Below are positions 10,525 to 22,899 of a stretch of 64,000 bases of DNA, piece by piece. The position numbers and the translations under genes are program-made. The notes under the pieces were generated by a model that saw nothing but the letters and a program-made list of their open reading frames with translations, did no database searches and had not been told where the DNA came from. The stretch's first letter is position 1, and each line of letters begins with the position of its first letter. The DNA comes from Plumapathes pennacea (taxonomy: Eukaryota > Cnidaria > Anthozoa > Antipatharia > Myriopathidae). The stretch is taken from positions 14,760,667 to 14,824,666 of the forward strand of contig OZ038465.1 of the NCBI GenBank assembly GCA_964036295.1, given 5' to 3'.

Positions 10525-13305
10525 TTAGACATCCGTATCGGCCATGAGTTGCTGCAGTTCCAGGCCGCGGTCCTTCCTCCCTCCTCCTCCTGATTCCTTG
10601 GCAGTGCTGGCCAAACCACGTCGCAGCGTGACGGGGGATTCTTCTTTGTTTTCCGAGAGTCTCTCGGAGACCTTGTTCTGGGTGTTCCAGTAGGCGCTCC
10701 AGGGCGACACATCCACTTGGTTTCGTTCAGGCTGGAACACCACGATGTACCACTTGGGGATGTAAACGCACCCCAGATAGTTGACAGCAAACAAGATGTC
10801 CACCAAAGCCATGCCAAAGATCTTGCCCTTTCCGGGAATTCCCATCGCAAAGACAACGTAGAAGAAGCTGAGTGCGGCCCAGTTGAACATGCACAGGGAG
10901 ACCCATTTCACTTCGGCGTCGTTTCCGTCGCTGATGAGCTCATTCATGGACATAACGGACACAATGACTGTTATGACCAACAAGTAGAAGATAGCAGCCA
11001 GGAACCCGAATCCCGAGAACATGGAGCACTCTATGTATTCCGTGAAGGGGTCGTCTGTGCGGAAACGCGAGACACGGGAAGGAAGACAGACTGAGATTAT
11101 GATGATTATGATCACGTGGACGAGAATCACGATTAGCGCCACCACCACCCTGAACAGGCAGGAATTTCTTTGGCCTTCTTCGAAGCATCGACCAAGCGCG
11201 TGTGAACGAGCGATTAAAGCAGCGAGCGGCACGCCAAGAGCTAGAATGAAGAACGCCCTGTAGCCCTCACAGGAAGCTTCGGTCGGTTTGCTCAACAGTG
11301 GAATGGGGATTAGGAAGAGGATCAGTGCAAAGGGCAGGATAAAGAGTGAAGCGTTCTTGACTCTGCGCATGACAGGCGAATCTCTGTTCTGCAACAGGAC
11401 TATCCCCACGTAGATGCAGAAGCACATGCCGCTGACCATCAAGAAGATCATTACGAGGCTTCCCGCGTCGCTCCAGAGCACGAAATCCTCTAAGTACTTG
11501 ACGCAGCCGGTGCGTTCGCTGTTGGGTCTGTAAGTAACAGGACATTGCGCGCACTTTGGCGAGTCTTGTTTGTGACTAATAGAGCCCTCAGGACAAGGTA
11601 GGCATTGCCAACAGCAACCAGTGTCTGAACGATTCTTTCTTCTAGCTTTAAATTCCCCGGCCGGACATGGTTTTACACACTGCGCAGTCGGCGCTTGGCC
11701 CGAGTCCGTGTTCCACCGAATCTTGTCTCCCTGGATCTTCAAAATTGGCTCGCCGCTTGCCGAGAGCTTCCAAGTTCCGACAACTTCTCGCTTCAGCTTC
11801 GTCACTTCGTCGGGACTACTCGGGTCATCGCCACTGAACTTCTGATAGGTATAGACCTGGTACGCAGGCTCCTTCAGGTATCCGTCGACCGAGAAACTGA
11901 CTTGATGTCCTGTCGTGGGGTTTTTGAAACTCAGATCTTCGAAGTATTTAGAGAATTCTCTCCACGACGGACAATCACTGTCACACTTCTCCTTAGCGGC
12001 CAAAGCATGAGCGACAGCAAACACTGCGTCTAATGTGCACGCGGCGTGCTCAGCCATTTCTGTCAACCTTTCTTCCACCTCGTTCAGTTTATTTTCATCT
12101 ATGGAACATTTCAGTTTTCCTGGATCAGCACACGGAGTGAGTGCCTCAGTCGATCGTGTTGTGGGTGTCATTGGAACAGTGAAATTTGACAAGCCAGATG
12201 AGTTTGTTTTCGGCACTGTAGCATTAGTACCAGCAGTAGTCGCCGGTATCTCTGGGCTGGTCGTCGGCGTTAGAGAACCGTTTTTCTTGGTAAACATTTC
12301 AAGCAACCATTTGTTTCTGTCCCAAGAAACAGACTGTCCCAAGCCCTTGAGATACGTCTTGAAACTAAGCACCCGAGCATACGAGCCCACGCTGAACAAA
12401 CGCTCAGCGGCGATGCTGGTCGAAGAAACAAAAGGCTTACTTTCCCAAGATGCGTCGCCTGTCAGCCATACCAACTTGGACACTTTCTCCTCGGATGCTT
12501 TGGTAATAAGACGACTGGACACGTCTCGAGAAGTTAGAAGGACCACCACAGAGGCATTCTTGTCATTCTTCAGCCTGTTCACGATCTTAACGATTCTTGT
12601 GGGATCACTGCTTTCGGCAGGAACAGTGTACTCGGTACCAAGACATAACAGTTTTTGCTTTGCTTCCTCTTCGAAAACGCTCCTGGTGTACTGTCCGGCT
12701 GCATCTTCGGTATACACCACAGAGACGTAACTCCACTTGAAGTAAGCTATCACATCGACCAGCGCGCGCAGACTCGTTCTGTCGCTGGGCACCGCGTGAA
12801 ATGCGAATGTCCTGAGGGTTTTCATGTCTAACTGTCCCTCTCCGATGTAAGTCGATGGATCGCAACTAAGGAACGGCAGTGGTTCAATGAAAAACATCTT
12901 CAAACTATCAACATTGTCGGGTTTGTCTTGTGACAGTGTTCCCAATGCAGCTGCCAGAGTCCCGTTTCGTTTTCCAAGCGGCACCAGATCTAGCGTGGCT
13001 GCCTTAGCTCCGGTGCAGGTATCGCGTATTTCATAACCCAATGTTGCCTTCAGATCGAGTTGTCTGCCGCTATTAATTTCGTCGATAGCATATAACATGG
13101 CCTCCGTCGTGAGCAATGCCTCGTAGTTGAGCTCGTCACATTTTCCGTCTGAGCCACGCAAACCAACAAGCCCTCCAATGATAACATCACCGGACTTCTT
13201 TATAAAGTCGGACTCGGCCGAGACGGACAGCAAACAAACAGCATACAAGCACAAGATCACAGGATAAATAATGCACACAATGGTAACCGCGTTTCTGTTT
13301 GTCAT
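10525..13305 (-). CDS. Class C G-protein-coupled receptor (mGluR-like), intronless
   Basis: The 926-codon uninterrupted frame has the complete architecture of a class C receptor. A signal peptide covers residues 1-30. A Venus-flytrap ligand-binding domain follows (about 45-540, with LYAIDEINSG and WSYVSVVYTED). Next come a cysteine-rich linker (about 545-603, with the GCCWQC motif), seven membrane spans (about 610-855), and a 63-residue cytosolic tail. The NRDSPVMRRVKNAS turn and PKWYIVVFQPERN end of TM7 match metabotropic-glutamate-type receptors; the cysteine-rich linker argues against GABA-B. A Thr/Ser/Pro-rich insert (about 345-390) interrupts the flytrap domain. The tail ends DTDV, a class I PDZ ligand. 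The loop that reads AST in mGluRs reads LSC here, so glutamate should not be assumed as ligand. The absence of introns suggests a retrocopy-founded lineage. A paralogue lies 2.4 kb upstream in the same orientation. Confidence 0.93.
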   Translation of the reverse strand: MTNRNAVTIVCIIYPVILCLYAVCLLSVSAESDFIKKSGDVIIGGLVGLRGSDGKCDELNYEALLTTEAMLYAIDEINSGRQLDLKATLGYEIRDTCTGAKAATLDLVPLGKRNGTLAAALGTLSQDKPDNVDSLKMFFIEPLPFLSCDPSTYIGEGQLDMKTLRTFAFHAVPSDRTSLRALVDVIAYFKWSYVSVVYTEDAAGQYTRSVFEEEAKQKLLCLGTEYTVPAESSDPTRIVKIVNRLKNDKNASVVVLLTSRDVSSRLITKASEEKVSKLVWLTGDASWESKPFVSSTSIAAERLFSVGSYARVLSFKTYLKGLGQSVSWDRNKWLLEMFTKKNGSLTPTTSPEIPATTAGTNATVPKTNSSGLSNFTVPMTPTTRSTEALTPCADPGKLKCSIDENKLNEVEERLTEMAEHAACTLDAVFAVAHALAAKEKCDSDCPSWREFSKYFEDLSFKNPTTGHQVSFSVDGYLKEPAYQVYTYQKFSGDDPSSPDEVTKLKREVVGTWKLSASGEPILKIQGDKIRWNTDSGQAPTAQCVKPCPAGEFKARRKNRSDTGCCWQCLPCPEGSISHKQDSPKCAQCPVTYRPNSERTGCVKYLEDFVLWSDAGSLVMIFLMVSGMCFCIYVGIVLLQNRDSPVMRRVKNASLFILPFALILFLIPIPLLSKPTEASCEGYRAFFILALGVPLAALIARSHALGRCFEEGQRNSCLFRVVVALIVILVHVIIIIIISVCLPSRVSRFRTDDPFTEYIECSMFSGFGFLAAIFYLLVITVIVSVMSMNELISDGNDAEVKWVSLCMFNWAALSFFYVVFAMGIPGKGKIFGMALVDILFAVNYLGCVYIPKWYIVVFQPERNQVDVSPWSAYWNTQNKVSERLSENKEESPVTLRRGLASTAKESGGGGRKDRGLELQQLMADTDV

Positions 13306-15732
13306 AGTTTCGTCTTGTCGTTAAACTTCGCCTTCCTCACCACCGTACTCATAAATCTGAAAAAGTAAAAAAGCGAGAACAAAAACCTCAGCATACAGAA
13401 CACTAATGGACCCAAAATGGGTAAAAGTAGAATAGAATGTAACAATATGACCGACAAACGTCGAAAAATACCCTTAATTGAAAGTTTAATGATCTTTGTT
13501 CGCAGTTTCCTTTGGGGTGAGTACATACACAAAGCTTCAAAAGCGGACGAAGTTTCTTGCACTGTTGGCCGAACCGTTGTGACCAAGTTGAGCTGGTTTA
13601 AAATTTTTTCATTTCAAATCTGCGGAGACCACTGCGACCTAAAGAATTTGCATTTGAACTCAAAAGAAATCGTGAAAACAAATTAGCATAAGCAGGCCTG
13701 GGAGGCAGCTGGCCGTTTTAACAAACTCGTCTACGACAGAAATATTCCGCAGTTGATTTGTCTTCGACGCTTTTCGACTCATATGAAATCAGAATTTGCG
13801 ATCCTTTCCGCAGTTTCCAGAAATAAAAAGCAGACCGAGAGAAGAATGTGGTTGCGTGACAAAGTAATTATTCCCGCAAATACCAAATTGATATACAAAG
13901 TAATTTTAAGATATTACCCATCGGTATTGTTGACAAAACTGGTTTACACAAAAGGTTGACATAATTCTGTGAGTTGACAATGTTGTACACTGGCACACGA
14001 AAAAAGACTAAATACAAATAAAAGTGTACACCTTTTTTAAGAGTTTAATTGCTATGTTTGAATCAGGCAGTTAAGTCACGATTAAAGTGAGATGTAATCA
14101 AAGAAATAATCACATAATTCAATTCCGATTTGCTGGGCCATTGAATACCACGCATCTCTGTATCCTGCTAGGAAAATGCGTCAATATTTGCTTCATTGGT
14201 CAAATCACATTTAGCTTTGGGTCAGCTTAAAGTTGCAAATCAATTTTATCGAGCTATATTGGCGATTAATTAAACATTACTCCCGCGCAACACATTGATT
14301 TTTACTTACCTCACGTCGCGAGACAATTGTTTGTGCTTCCTGTTTGCACGAATGCTCCGCCACAGTGAAACAATTTCGAGAATAATCTGTCTGCTTCTCT
14401 GTACAAACACGGTTGAGCTCGCTGGGCACGTCTTAACTGCACAACAGCACCGGTGAGTTCATGCCGCAATTATCAAACGTAGATAAATGTGTACTGAAGA
14501 CGAGCCCTGCGCTCCTTAGATCCCAGATCGAATTGTGTTTATAGTGAATTACGAAATGAGTGTTATTGAGAATGTGCAGTAAGCTCAAGGATTCAGATCA
14601 CGCAGAAGGATTAGGCAATTTTGCATTGCATTTTAAGCTAAAATGTGCTGTCTTTATCAAAGCAAACAGTGCTGGGCTCCTTCACAGCGTAACAGTTTGT
14701 ACCAGACAGACAAATTCTCGCCCAAGTCCTCCCCCCTTTGGGCTCTTTCTCCCTATTCTAGAATCGTCTATGATTCCCTGAGGCATAGCAAGGCGACATA
14801 AGTTTCTCTCACTCTTGCTTGCACAGACCACTGGGTGCGGCCAAATCTGGTGTGTTAGTGTATCATATTTGTTCCGGAGCTGGGTGGCCGGGAAACACAG
14901 CTTTTTGGCATGCTGAAGTTGAAAGAATTTAGCTCTTTTGTTTACCTTGTTTGTTTATCTAAACCTATTTAGACCTCGAGTAATCTAGGCCTTAATTCTC
15001 CCAACGTGCCCTGAACAAAACGCACGAGTAGTGTTAGGAGAATTGATAATCTGATCAGCATAAACCAATGCAAGAGATCACCTGCCATTTTCTCCATACT
15101 GAACTTCATATGTAGAACTTTGTCTCTGATCACTTCTGAAGAGAATGACAAAGGATTCCCTGTTTACTCCCAGAAATCCAGTGAAATGAAAGCAGTCATA
15201 ATCACATTTCCATTCACCTTCCTACTCTATATTTATTTTTTGACATGATCCCGTCATGCACTTTACATTACAGCCTGAAGTCCCTGTAACGCAACGCATC
15301 ACTCATACGGTACGTAACGCAATACACATCACACAACACGCACACTATTACACGCACTTGGAGTTGACAAAAGGGACTACAAGAGGGAGTCAGCTAACAT
15401 TTTTCAGATTGACTGCTGATTTTCAGACTGAACAGCTGAACTTTTCAGAGCGTCCGAATCAGACCTTGTTAGTACAAGTCTGGCGGGTCACTCTTACTAA
15501 AGTTATTTACAAAGAATTCGGGCGACCATTCGCTATCGTTTATGTCTTTAAAAACGACTCGTTCGATCCGCGTTTTGTCTAGTTTACCAATCAAAGCCCA
15601 CCAGGGGTAAGTATGATTCTCGTCGCCCGTCAAGCTTAGATGCGCGCGAAACCTTGAAGCATTGAGGGATGGGAGGGTAGGGGATGCAGTAATATATGAT
15701 TTACATGGATTTTCAAGGCAATTTGTCAGTAA
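13306..15732. other. Spacer between the two receptor genes
   Basis: This 2.4 kb should contain the promoter of the downstream receptor gene (transcribed leftward from about 13.3 kb) and the 3' UTR of the upstream one. I find no strong TATA box in the expected place, no third receptor fragment, and no convincing coding frame longer than about 100 codons. Confidence 0.5.
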
Positions 15733-18339
15733 TTAAACATACGTGTCCTTGACTGCAGGAGAATCGTTGCTATTGACAGCGACATCTCGACATCCTCGCT
15801 TTGACAGGACGGGCGATTCATCGCCCTGTGAGGAGAGTCTCAACGACACCTTCTCCTGTGCCTTGAGGTACACGTTAAATGGAGAAGCATCGCAACAGTT
15901 CCTCTCGGGCCGGAACACCACAACGAACCACTTAGGGATGTACAAGCAGGCGAAGAGATTTACAGCGTGCAGAAGATCGAGAAATCCCAGAGCCAGGATC
16001 TTGTGCTTGCCCTGCAAGCTGAACATCAGAGCGACGTAAAGGAAGGCCAGGATGTACCACAAGAACATGCTCAAAGCAACCCACTTCACTTCAAAGTCGT
16101 TGCCAGGGACGCTGACGTCACGTAGCGACATGATTGACACCAGCCCTGTGCCAATCAGCAAGTAGAACACCATAATCGGGAAACTCACGCTGGAGTGGAC
16201 GGAACACTCCAGGAACTCTGGAGCGGACTCTGAGGTGGGAAGAATCAAGACATCGGCCGGTTCAGACATTCTGATCACCACAATGAAAATAACGTGTAGG
16301 ACGAGCACGAGAAGCACGACGGTCGTCCTGGGCGAGCAGCAAGTCCAGTTACCTTTGACGTTTCCATCGCAGTCGTAGAACGCTTCTTGGATGACATGAG
16401 CTTTGGCGATGAGCGCTGCGAGCGGGATACCGAGAGAAAAGAGGAAGAGCGCCCTGTAAGTCTCGCACGAAGCTTCGCTCGGTTTACACAGCAGCGGTAG
16501 CGGAAGGAGGAAGATGAGCAGAATGAATGGAAGCAGACTGACGGTCGCGTTCTTGGCGCGCTGCATAACCGGAGTGTCGCGATTGTGAAGCAGGACGCAT
16601 GAGACGTAGATACCTAAGCAGAGGCAGACGGCGATCAGGAAGAGCAGGACCAGAGTGCCGGTTTCTGTCCAGCGCAAGTAGTCGACCGCCACGTGCTTCG
16701 GACACGCCCCTCCTGGACAAACCGGGGTTGTTTGGTTGTTTTTGGCCGCAAGCTGAGCGGCAGCGTGGAGACAGTCGCGACACTGCCAACAGCACCCGGC
16801 TCCACGCCAAGTGTCTTTCTTGTAAGCTTTGCACTGGCCGTAATAACATCGTCCCGTGCAGTAAGGAATCTCTACTTCCTGCGATTCCATGCTCACATCT
16901 CGGTAAGCAGGGAGTATCTTAAGCTGCGGTGTTCCGTCTAAAATCTTCCAAGTTCCGATCTCTCGACGTTTTTCATTCCCGTCTTGGTCAAGACGCATCG
17001 AAGGTTTAAAACTCCCAGCCGTCAAGTAAACAAAAATGCGATACTCGACCTCCTTCAGGAACCCGTCACTCGCGAAGCTGACGCGGCGTCCCGTCAGGCT
17101 TTTGAAATTCACCTCCCTCAGCTGTTCGTACAGTGGATCCCGTGGGGAGCAGGGTGCGGAGCACTTTTCTCTTGCAGCCAAAGCGTGAGCGACAGCAAAC
17201 ACAGCGTCTAACATACACGTCGCATCCTCGGCAATGGACACCAGCTCGTCCGCCATACGGTTCAAAGCTGTGCGGTTTATTTTGTACCGCGCGTCAAGAG
17301 TATCGTTACAAACTGAACCTTGTGAAGATGATGACGAAGTTGGAGTGGAGGATTTCGCATAACCGTCCGCAACAATTTTCCGAAGCCACCTATTTCTTAT
17401 TGGCTTCTCTTTAAGGTCTTCCAAGTGTTCTTTGAATCCAGGGAGACTGCTCGCAGACGGATCGAGTACGACCACTCTTTGCGCGATTTCTCCGTCGATC
17501 TTTTTATCCCAAGAGTCTTTTCCCATTATCCAGGTAATACCCTTCACTTTCAGCTTGGCCGCTTCGTCAATGACACGCACGGAAATGTTTCGCGTTGTCA
17601 AGAGTACCACCACAGAAACACTAAGATTCACTCGGAGCTCCTCGATTACTTTGCTTATTTGCCAGTTGTCGGTGTTTGCTTGTACGCCGAAGGTTTTGAC
17701 CATGCAGCCATTTTGTTTCGTCGTCTCCTCTTCGAGAAAGTCCACAGCAGAACTGCTCACTGTTCCATTGTCATATATTGCTGCCGCGTAACTCCAATCA
17801 AAGCGAGCCATAAGATCTACAATGGCCTTGATGAGAGTTTCATGGCTGGGCACAGCGCGAAAGATCTTTGTCGATGCTACATCCAAGTGTTTATTTTCGA
17901 GGCGTCTGGAAAACGAGCCGCAACCAACAAACGGCAGTTGTTTTGTGAGCAGCAACAACAAACTGTCCAAGTTTTCGTACCGCATCGAGCTGAGGACAGC
18001 AGCGAAACTAGTATTTTGCTTGATGGTGCGCGCTTGAAGAACCAGATCTTTCGTGGACTTGTAAACATCTGGACATGTCTCGCGGATATCGCATCCAAGA
18101 GTTGTCTCGAGGTCAAGATGATTTCCACTGTTTATCTCGTCGATGGCATATAAAATTGCTTCGACTGTCAGAATCCCATGCAAATCAAAGTTATCGCAGG
18201 CGCGATCGTCTGAGCTGTGAATTTGGACCAACGCTCCAATAGTGTCGCGACGCTTGAACGCGCTACAGTCAGCCAAGCTTACACAGACGCTCAAAACCAA
18301 AAATATTGCACATCCGCGTGTGGATTTAATCTTCAACAT
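15733..18339 (-). CDS. Class C G-protein-coupled receptor (mGluR-like), intronless paralogue
   Basis: This 868-codon single-exon frame is a tandem paralogue of the receptor at 10525-13305. It has a signal peptide (about 1-26), a flytrap domain with ILYAIDEINSGNHLDLETTLG, the GAGCCWQC cysteine-rich motif, seven membrane spans (about 555-808), and a TM7 end PKWFVVVFRPERN. Shared blocks include KPSEASCETYRA, GIPLAALIAKAH, GNDFEVKWVALSMF and ACTLDAVFAVAHALAA (here ATCMLDAVFAVAHALAA). It lacks most of the Thr/Ser/Pro-rich insert in the flytrap domain of its neighbour, and its cysteine-rich linker is shorter with an altered cysteine order, so the two have diverged considerably. The tail ends DTYV, again a class I PDZ ligand. 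The ligand is unknown; an orphan sensory or neuromodulator role is plausible but unproven. Confidence 0.93.
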   Translation of the reverse strand: MLKIKSTRGCAIFLVLSVCVSLADCSAFKRRDTIGALVQIHSSDDRACDNFDLHGILTVEAILYAIDEINSGNHLDLETTLGCDIRETCPDVYKSTKDLVLQARTIKQNTSFAAVLSSMRYENLDSLLLLLTKQLPFVGCGSFSRRLENKHLDVASTKIFRAVPSHETLIKAIVDLMARFDWSYAAAIYDNGTVSSSAVDFLEEETTKQNGCMVKTFGVQANTDNWQISKVIEELRVNLSVSVVVLLTTRNISVRVIDEAAKLKVKGITWIMGKDSWDKKIDGEIAQRVVVLDPSASSLPGFKEHLEDLKEKPIRNRWLRKIVADGYAKSSTPTSSSSSQGSVCNDTLDARYKINRTALNRMADELVSIAEDATCMLDAVFAVAHALAAREKCSAPCSPRDPLYEQLREVNFKSLTGRRVSFASDGFLKEVEYRIFVYLTAGSFKPSMRLDQDGNEKRREIGTWKILDGTPQLKILPAYRDVSMESQEVEIPYCTGRCYYGQCKAYKKDTWRGAGCCWQCRDCLHAAAQLAAKNNQTTPVCPGGACPKHVAVDYLRWTETGTLVLLFLIAVCLCLGIYVSCVLLHNRDTPVMQRAKNATVSLLPFILLIFLLPLPLLCKPSEASCETYRALFLFSLGIPLAALIAKAHVIQEAFYDCDGNVKGNWTCCSPRTTVVLLVLVLHVIFIVVIRMSEPADVLILPTSESAPEFLECSVHSSVSFPIMVFYLLIGTGLVSIMSLRDVSVPGNDFEVKWVALSMFLWYILAFLYVALMFSLQGKHKILALGFLDLLHAVNLFACLYIPKWFVVVFRPERNCCDASPFNVYLKAQEKVSLRLSSQGDESPVLSKRGCRDVAVNSNDSPAVKDTYV

Positions 18340-21300
18340 GATTTATCAAAGCCTGCCTCCGTTAGTTCCATTGCTCTGGTTTCCTAGTGTTTGATTGTGA
18401 TCCTGATGCTTCAGATGCACCTGTATAGAGCGAGAAACCCTTGTTAATAGCTTTCAAAACGGTGCAGTGGCGGCCACCTATTTTGAAGTTGTTAAAAGTC
18501 AAATGGCATTAATGACTTTGAATATTGGCAAACAGTACGAGAGGCTATGACAGGCCATAAACTGTCTTAACCTAATGATAGCCGCCATTTTCCTATAACA
18601 GGGATATATCTGAACCTACCAAACCGTGGAACTCAACGATAGATATGACGCCTCGGTTGCTTCTGTTAATATGTTTGTGTGTTGTATTTTTCCGGGCGAC
18701 TTAAATTAGTAAGGAAAATTACAATGCCTTGAAAAGTAAAGGAGACAATGACTTGTCAATCAAAGGAGTTTGAGATCTAAATATGAAAACAGAGTCCAAA
18801 CAAGACTCTGCAGTACAGTGCATGAAATTAAACAGCATTTTGGGTTTAACATATATTACGCGGGATGATTTTGACAAAAATCGCTGCATGAGACAGGTTG
18901 TTCCTTTAAATCTCGTCTTCACGTCACGTGTTTAATTAAACTGTCCAAATTTATTTTCCGTCCGTACTTTTCTTGACACTGATTAATTGACTTTCAGCCG
19001 GCATAAATTAAGTTCAAGGTGCAAATAAATAAATGTAAAGCTTTACTTGTCTTGCCTGTATGTAATTTCTTTCAAAGACAAGAAAAAAAAGAACATAAAA
19101 TCCATAGAGGCGCAGAAAATTAGTTTCTTCTCGACAGTTTTTTCCGATTTTGATGGCCCTTCATTAATATATACAATGATTCCCTACAATAATTTGCTCA
19201 AAAATCATGGTCAATATTGGTTATCTTTTCGCGGCACGAACAAGGCACATGCATCAGAATCAAAGACATCATCTGATTACGCTGCACAGTTTGCCAAAGT
19301 TTTAACCTTTTTTTTTTTCAATATCTTCCAAAGACAACAATTAAAACAACACACAGAGGTAAAATTTCGAGCGATGGTGCTGTACTTGTACATTTGTCCA
19401 AAATTTAATCCGATTTTCTGCAAACGGTGCTACAACGATGAATGTCATCGGTGAAGTCGCCAAAAGGAAACAACTGATACTGCCCACACAACCCACACAA
19501 CAAGTTTCCGAACGAAACTCCTGAAGCAATCATTAGCGAATGTTAAATAATTATTTGGTGAAACTCGATTTTTGCATCAACTGACAAATAAAATGGATTT
19601 TCCAGTCATCAATCCCGTAAACTTGATTTATGAAGATATTCAAAAAAGGCGTTGGTATAGGTACATTGAGTATTAAAACTTTAAACTGCAAATATACTCA
19701 CAAACAATCGTCCGAATTGCTCGCAATTAGCCCCCTTCTTGTCCTGATGTGCTCGGCAGGAAGCCGCACGATGATATTCCACTAGTTTCTATAATTCTCT
19801 TTTCGTAGATGGTAGATTAATAAATCCCTTGGCGCACATTCGTCGGGCCGATAAAACATGAAACAACACCGAGTCAATAATAGCTACTTCGCGTGGTTGA
19901 TGTGCGGTCAAATCAAACACTGATCTTCACAACAAGCGTTGAAATCACTCTCATCTTGACGTCACGGGTCGCCACGATAACGAATAGCAAAATATAATTG
20001 TCGATTTAAATATCGTTTTACTTATATTCTCCTTTTCAATCTTTTCGTCTAGGGTTAGTAATATTTCGAATTTTCACGATTTTTTTCTTTTTTTCTTTTT
20101 TATTCTTTTCTTTTTACTACAGCTGGTAATTTCTTCGGGTACATTCTTAACCACATATATAAATTGTTCCGGTTCAATTTTATGATCTAATTTTACAAAA
20201 ATAAGTAGAATGCGAAACGAACTTTAGTCTGAATTAGTTAGCTGTGGACAAAGACATTTAAAAGACGTGGTTTATGGTACTCTGAAAATTTTAAATGAAT
20301 CACAGTGCGTGTAGACGAGCCAACATTCGAACATTTATCACCTCACAAGGCACCTCGTTAGTAGCTTTGAATATACCCAAATGATATTGTTTGTGTTAAG
20401 TGGGAGTATAGACGCACGTATAAAAAGAAAACTATGATGAAAATGTTGTTTTTTTTTTTCGTCCCACCGAATCTAAATATGTTATCTTTCACAATCATAC
20501 GCAGTTGTCGAGGCTGAGCCGATTCTGGCGGGCTACTCTTCTGCGCCTGCAACGCTTGTCACACCGCTGACCTAGTCAGTTTCTTGTACAACACAGCAGC
20601 GAATTTCTGCTTCCACTGCGGTCCAAAATCAACGCTGAAAAAAATAAATGAAGGCCAAAGTGCGAAAAGTAGTCCGGCCTCCTTGCATGTTTTTCGTTGA
20701 CTATTTTATGGCGCTAAATTCCGGTCATTTGTAGACCGCGGCAAAAAGCTCCCCTGGAGGGCATTTGAATAATTTGCTATACGGGGACCCCTTACCCCCT
20801 ATGTGCGCACACAACGTGTTAGGCCATTCGGGAACTGGATCTAGTCTTTTTGAATTGACGAATTCCCGTCCTATAAGCTCAAGTCTTTTTATTGAAATGA
20901 TAATTAGCCAGGGCTCATATGCCCTCTATTATACTTAAGGCTTAAAAAGAGCCCTCTTTCGGGCAGAGCCTCCCCATATAGCCGATCATAAGGTGAAGTA
21001 CCCCCTCCCCCCCTCTCCCCCCCCCCCCCCCCCCTCCCCCTCTCGGGAGAGCTCACTCTTACATTTCCGGTGATGGACTCCTGGCATATGTAACAGGACA
21101 ACATGCTGTCTAATTGAGAAATAATTGGATGAGAAGAATATTCCGAGGACTGCCCCATTGGACGAGTCGTAAATATGGCAAATGATTTGGCCTTTTCATA
21201 CTTCATAAAATCTCTGAAACTAATAAATCATCGTCATCTGATAAGGCATGTCCTACTTTGTACCGACTGTGCATTTTTTGTCAATTGCGCTCGGACACCA

Positions 21301-22899
21301 CATAAAAATATGACGATGTCTTTCAGGTCCCCTTTTGGTTACACCCAGCAGACGAATTAAAGACATGCGATCCGTACTGTCTATCAAAAAATGGCAGCCG
21401 TCGCCACCAATTTTATGTACTTCAGTGTATAGAGCGATCTGTTGCTGTGTGCTGCCACTCAACCAATTTTCCTTCTTTTTGCTTGTCGAAGGTACTGTAA
21501 CAGTGCAACAATAAACAAACTGCACTGCAGGAGAGTAATCACTACAGTGATCTATCTGTTACTCTGTTTACGACATCTGGCAGCGTAAAATACCAGAAGA
21601 GCTCGTTGTGAAGCTAAAAATCCCCCCTCCTTTTGGTATTAAGTAAACTTCAGGGCGATATAGCTTGGAGTTTCCGTACACTCGACTTTGCATTTCGTGT
21701 AATGATCAGCCGTTGTCTGGTCTTGGCTCTGATAGAAGTAAACTGAAAAACATATATTTGCTGCATCATGTGCATATCTAATCGCTCTTACCATCCAGTT
21801 GTTTCCGTTTAGTCCGGAAGGGTTTCCAGCCCCTAGTTATGTTGATATCAGTGCCAGTTTCGCACAGCGACAACCGCTCAGTATTCGACGTGACTCCGGA
21901 GCCGTAAACTGAGTTGCATAAAGGTAAGCTGTGGGGGGAGGGGATGGGGATATACAACACAGCTGTTCTCAAAAGTTGTATAAAAGACTCCGCAAATCCT
22001 ACTCGGCTCTTTTGTCGCAGACCAAGAAAGAACAATTGTCACGGAACAATGGCTTGTGTTGTGGTGGAAGGGCTCGAGATTGAATGATGTGAGCAGTAGG
22101 AGTGGCAATCTGGAGAGGACAAAGCATAATGCAATAAACATACCGATATCACGGCAGGGCCAGGAGTTCTACTGCGTCTGCCACGGGCGGCTCGAAGGTT
22201 TAACGGTTACACGAGGAGAAGAAGGAACACGAGCCTACACCGAGGGGAACGGCGACATGGATCGTTTACAATATACGATGATTCTTCCTACCAATTCTAA
22301 ACAAAAGGAGTGTGACTAACACTGTTCCTGTCAACACCTTACGATCGACGCTTGACAGAGCACACGGACAAGCCTGACGCGAACGCAGCCAGCAAATCCA
22401 AAGCAATGTGTACTATTTCTAAAAGCCACAGGAAACCACAATTAACAGCCTATATAGCCCGGACGATGAAGGAAACTTCAAAAAGAAAAATTCCAATCTG
22501 ATAAGCATATTATAAATCACGCCTTCAAGTAGGTTCTTGGTACTTTTATAGCAACCAATCCTATTTCTGCCTTTTGATATGACTACATGACCTCCCATTA
22601 AAGATGGCAAAATGGGTGTTGATTTTGGACAGAGCTTTCCATTCCTAAAGTTCCTGACGATGAAATGGCCATTAGGAAAACGCAGAGATCGTTGACTCGT
22701 AGGGTCCCCAGATGACGAGCAATGCAGTCGCAATGTGACCGACTGAAAGAACTGTCAAGAATTTCTATACCAAATATTTCTAGCCAACACGATCAATCTA
22801 CAGTGCTCGTTTTTCTTGTGCACAACTTAAGTTATAAAATATGCATTGAACTAAGTTATAGTTAATATTGAGTATCGTGGCCAAGTCTTGAGATTCTCC
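18340..22899. other. Gene-free AT-rich region
   Basis: No gene is supported. A C-rich run at about 20999-21050 and several short frames are present; none has a recognised domain. Scattered copies of the dispersed coral repeat families described elsewhere begin at its right end. Confidence 0.5.

Noticed and set aside
12035..12730. 231-codon + strand frame and other + frames across the receptor genes
   Set aside because: Antisense shadows of the minus-strand receptor coding sequence.
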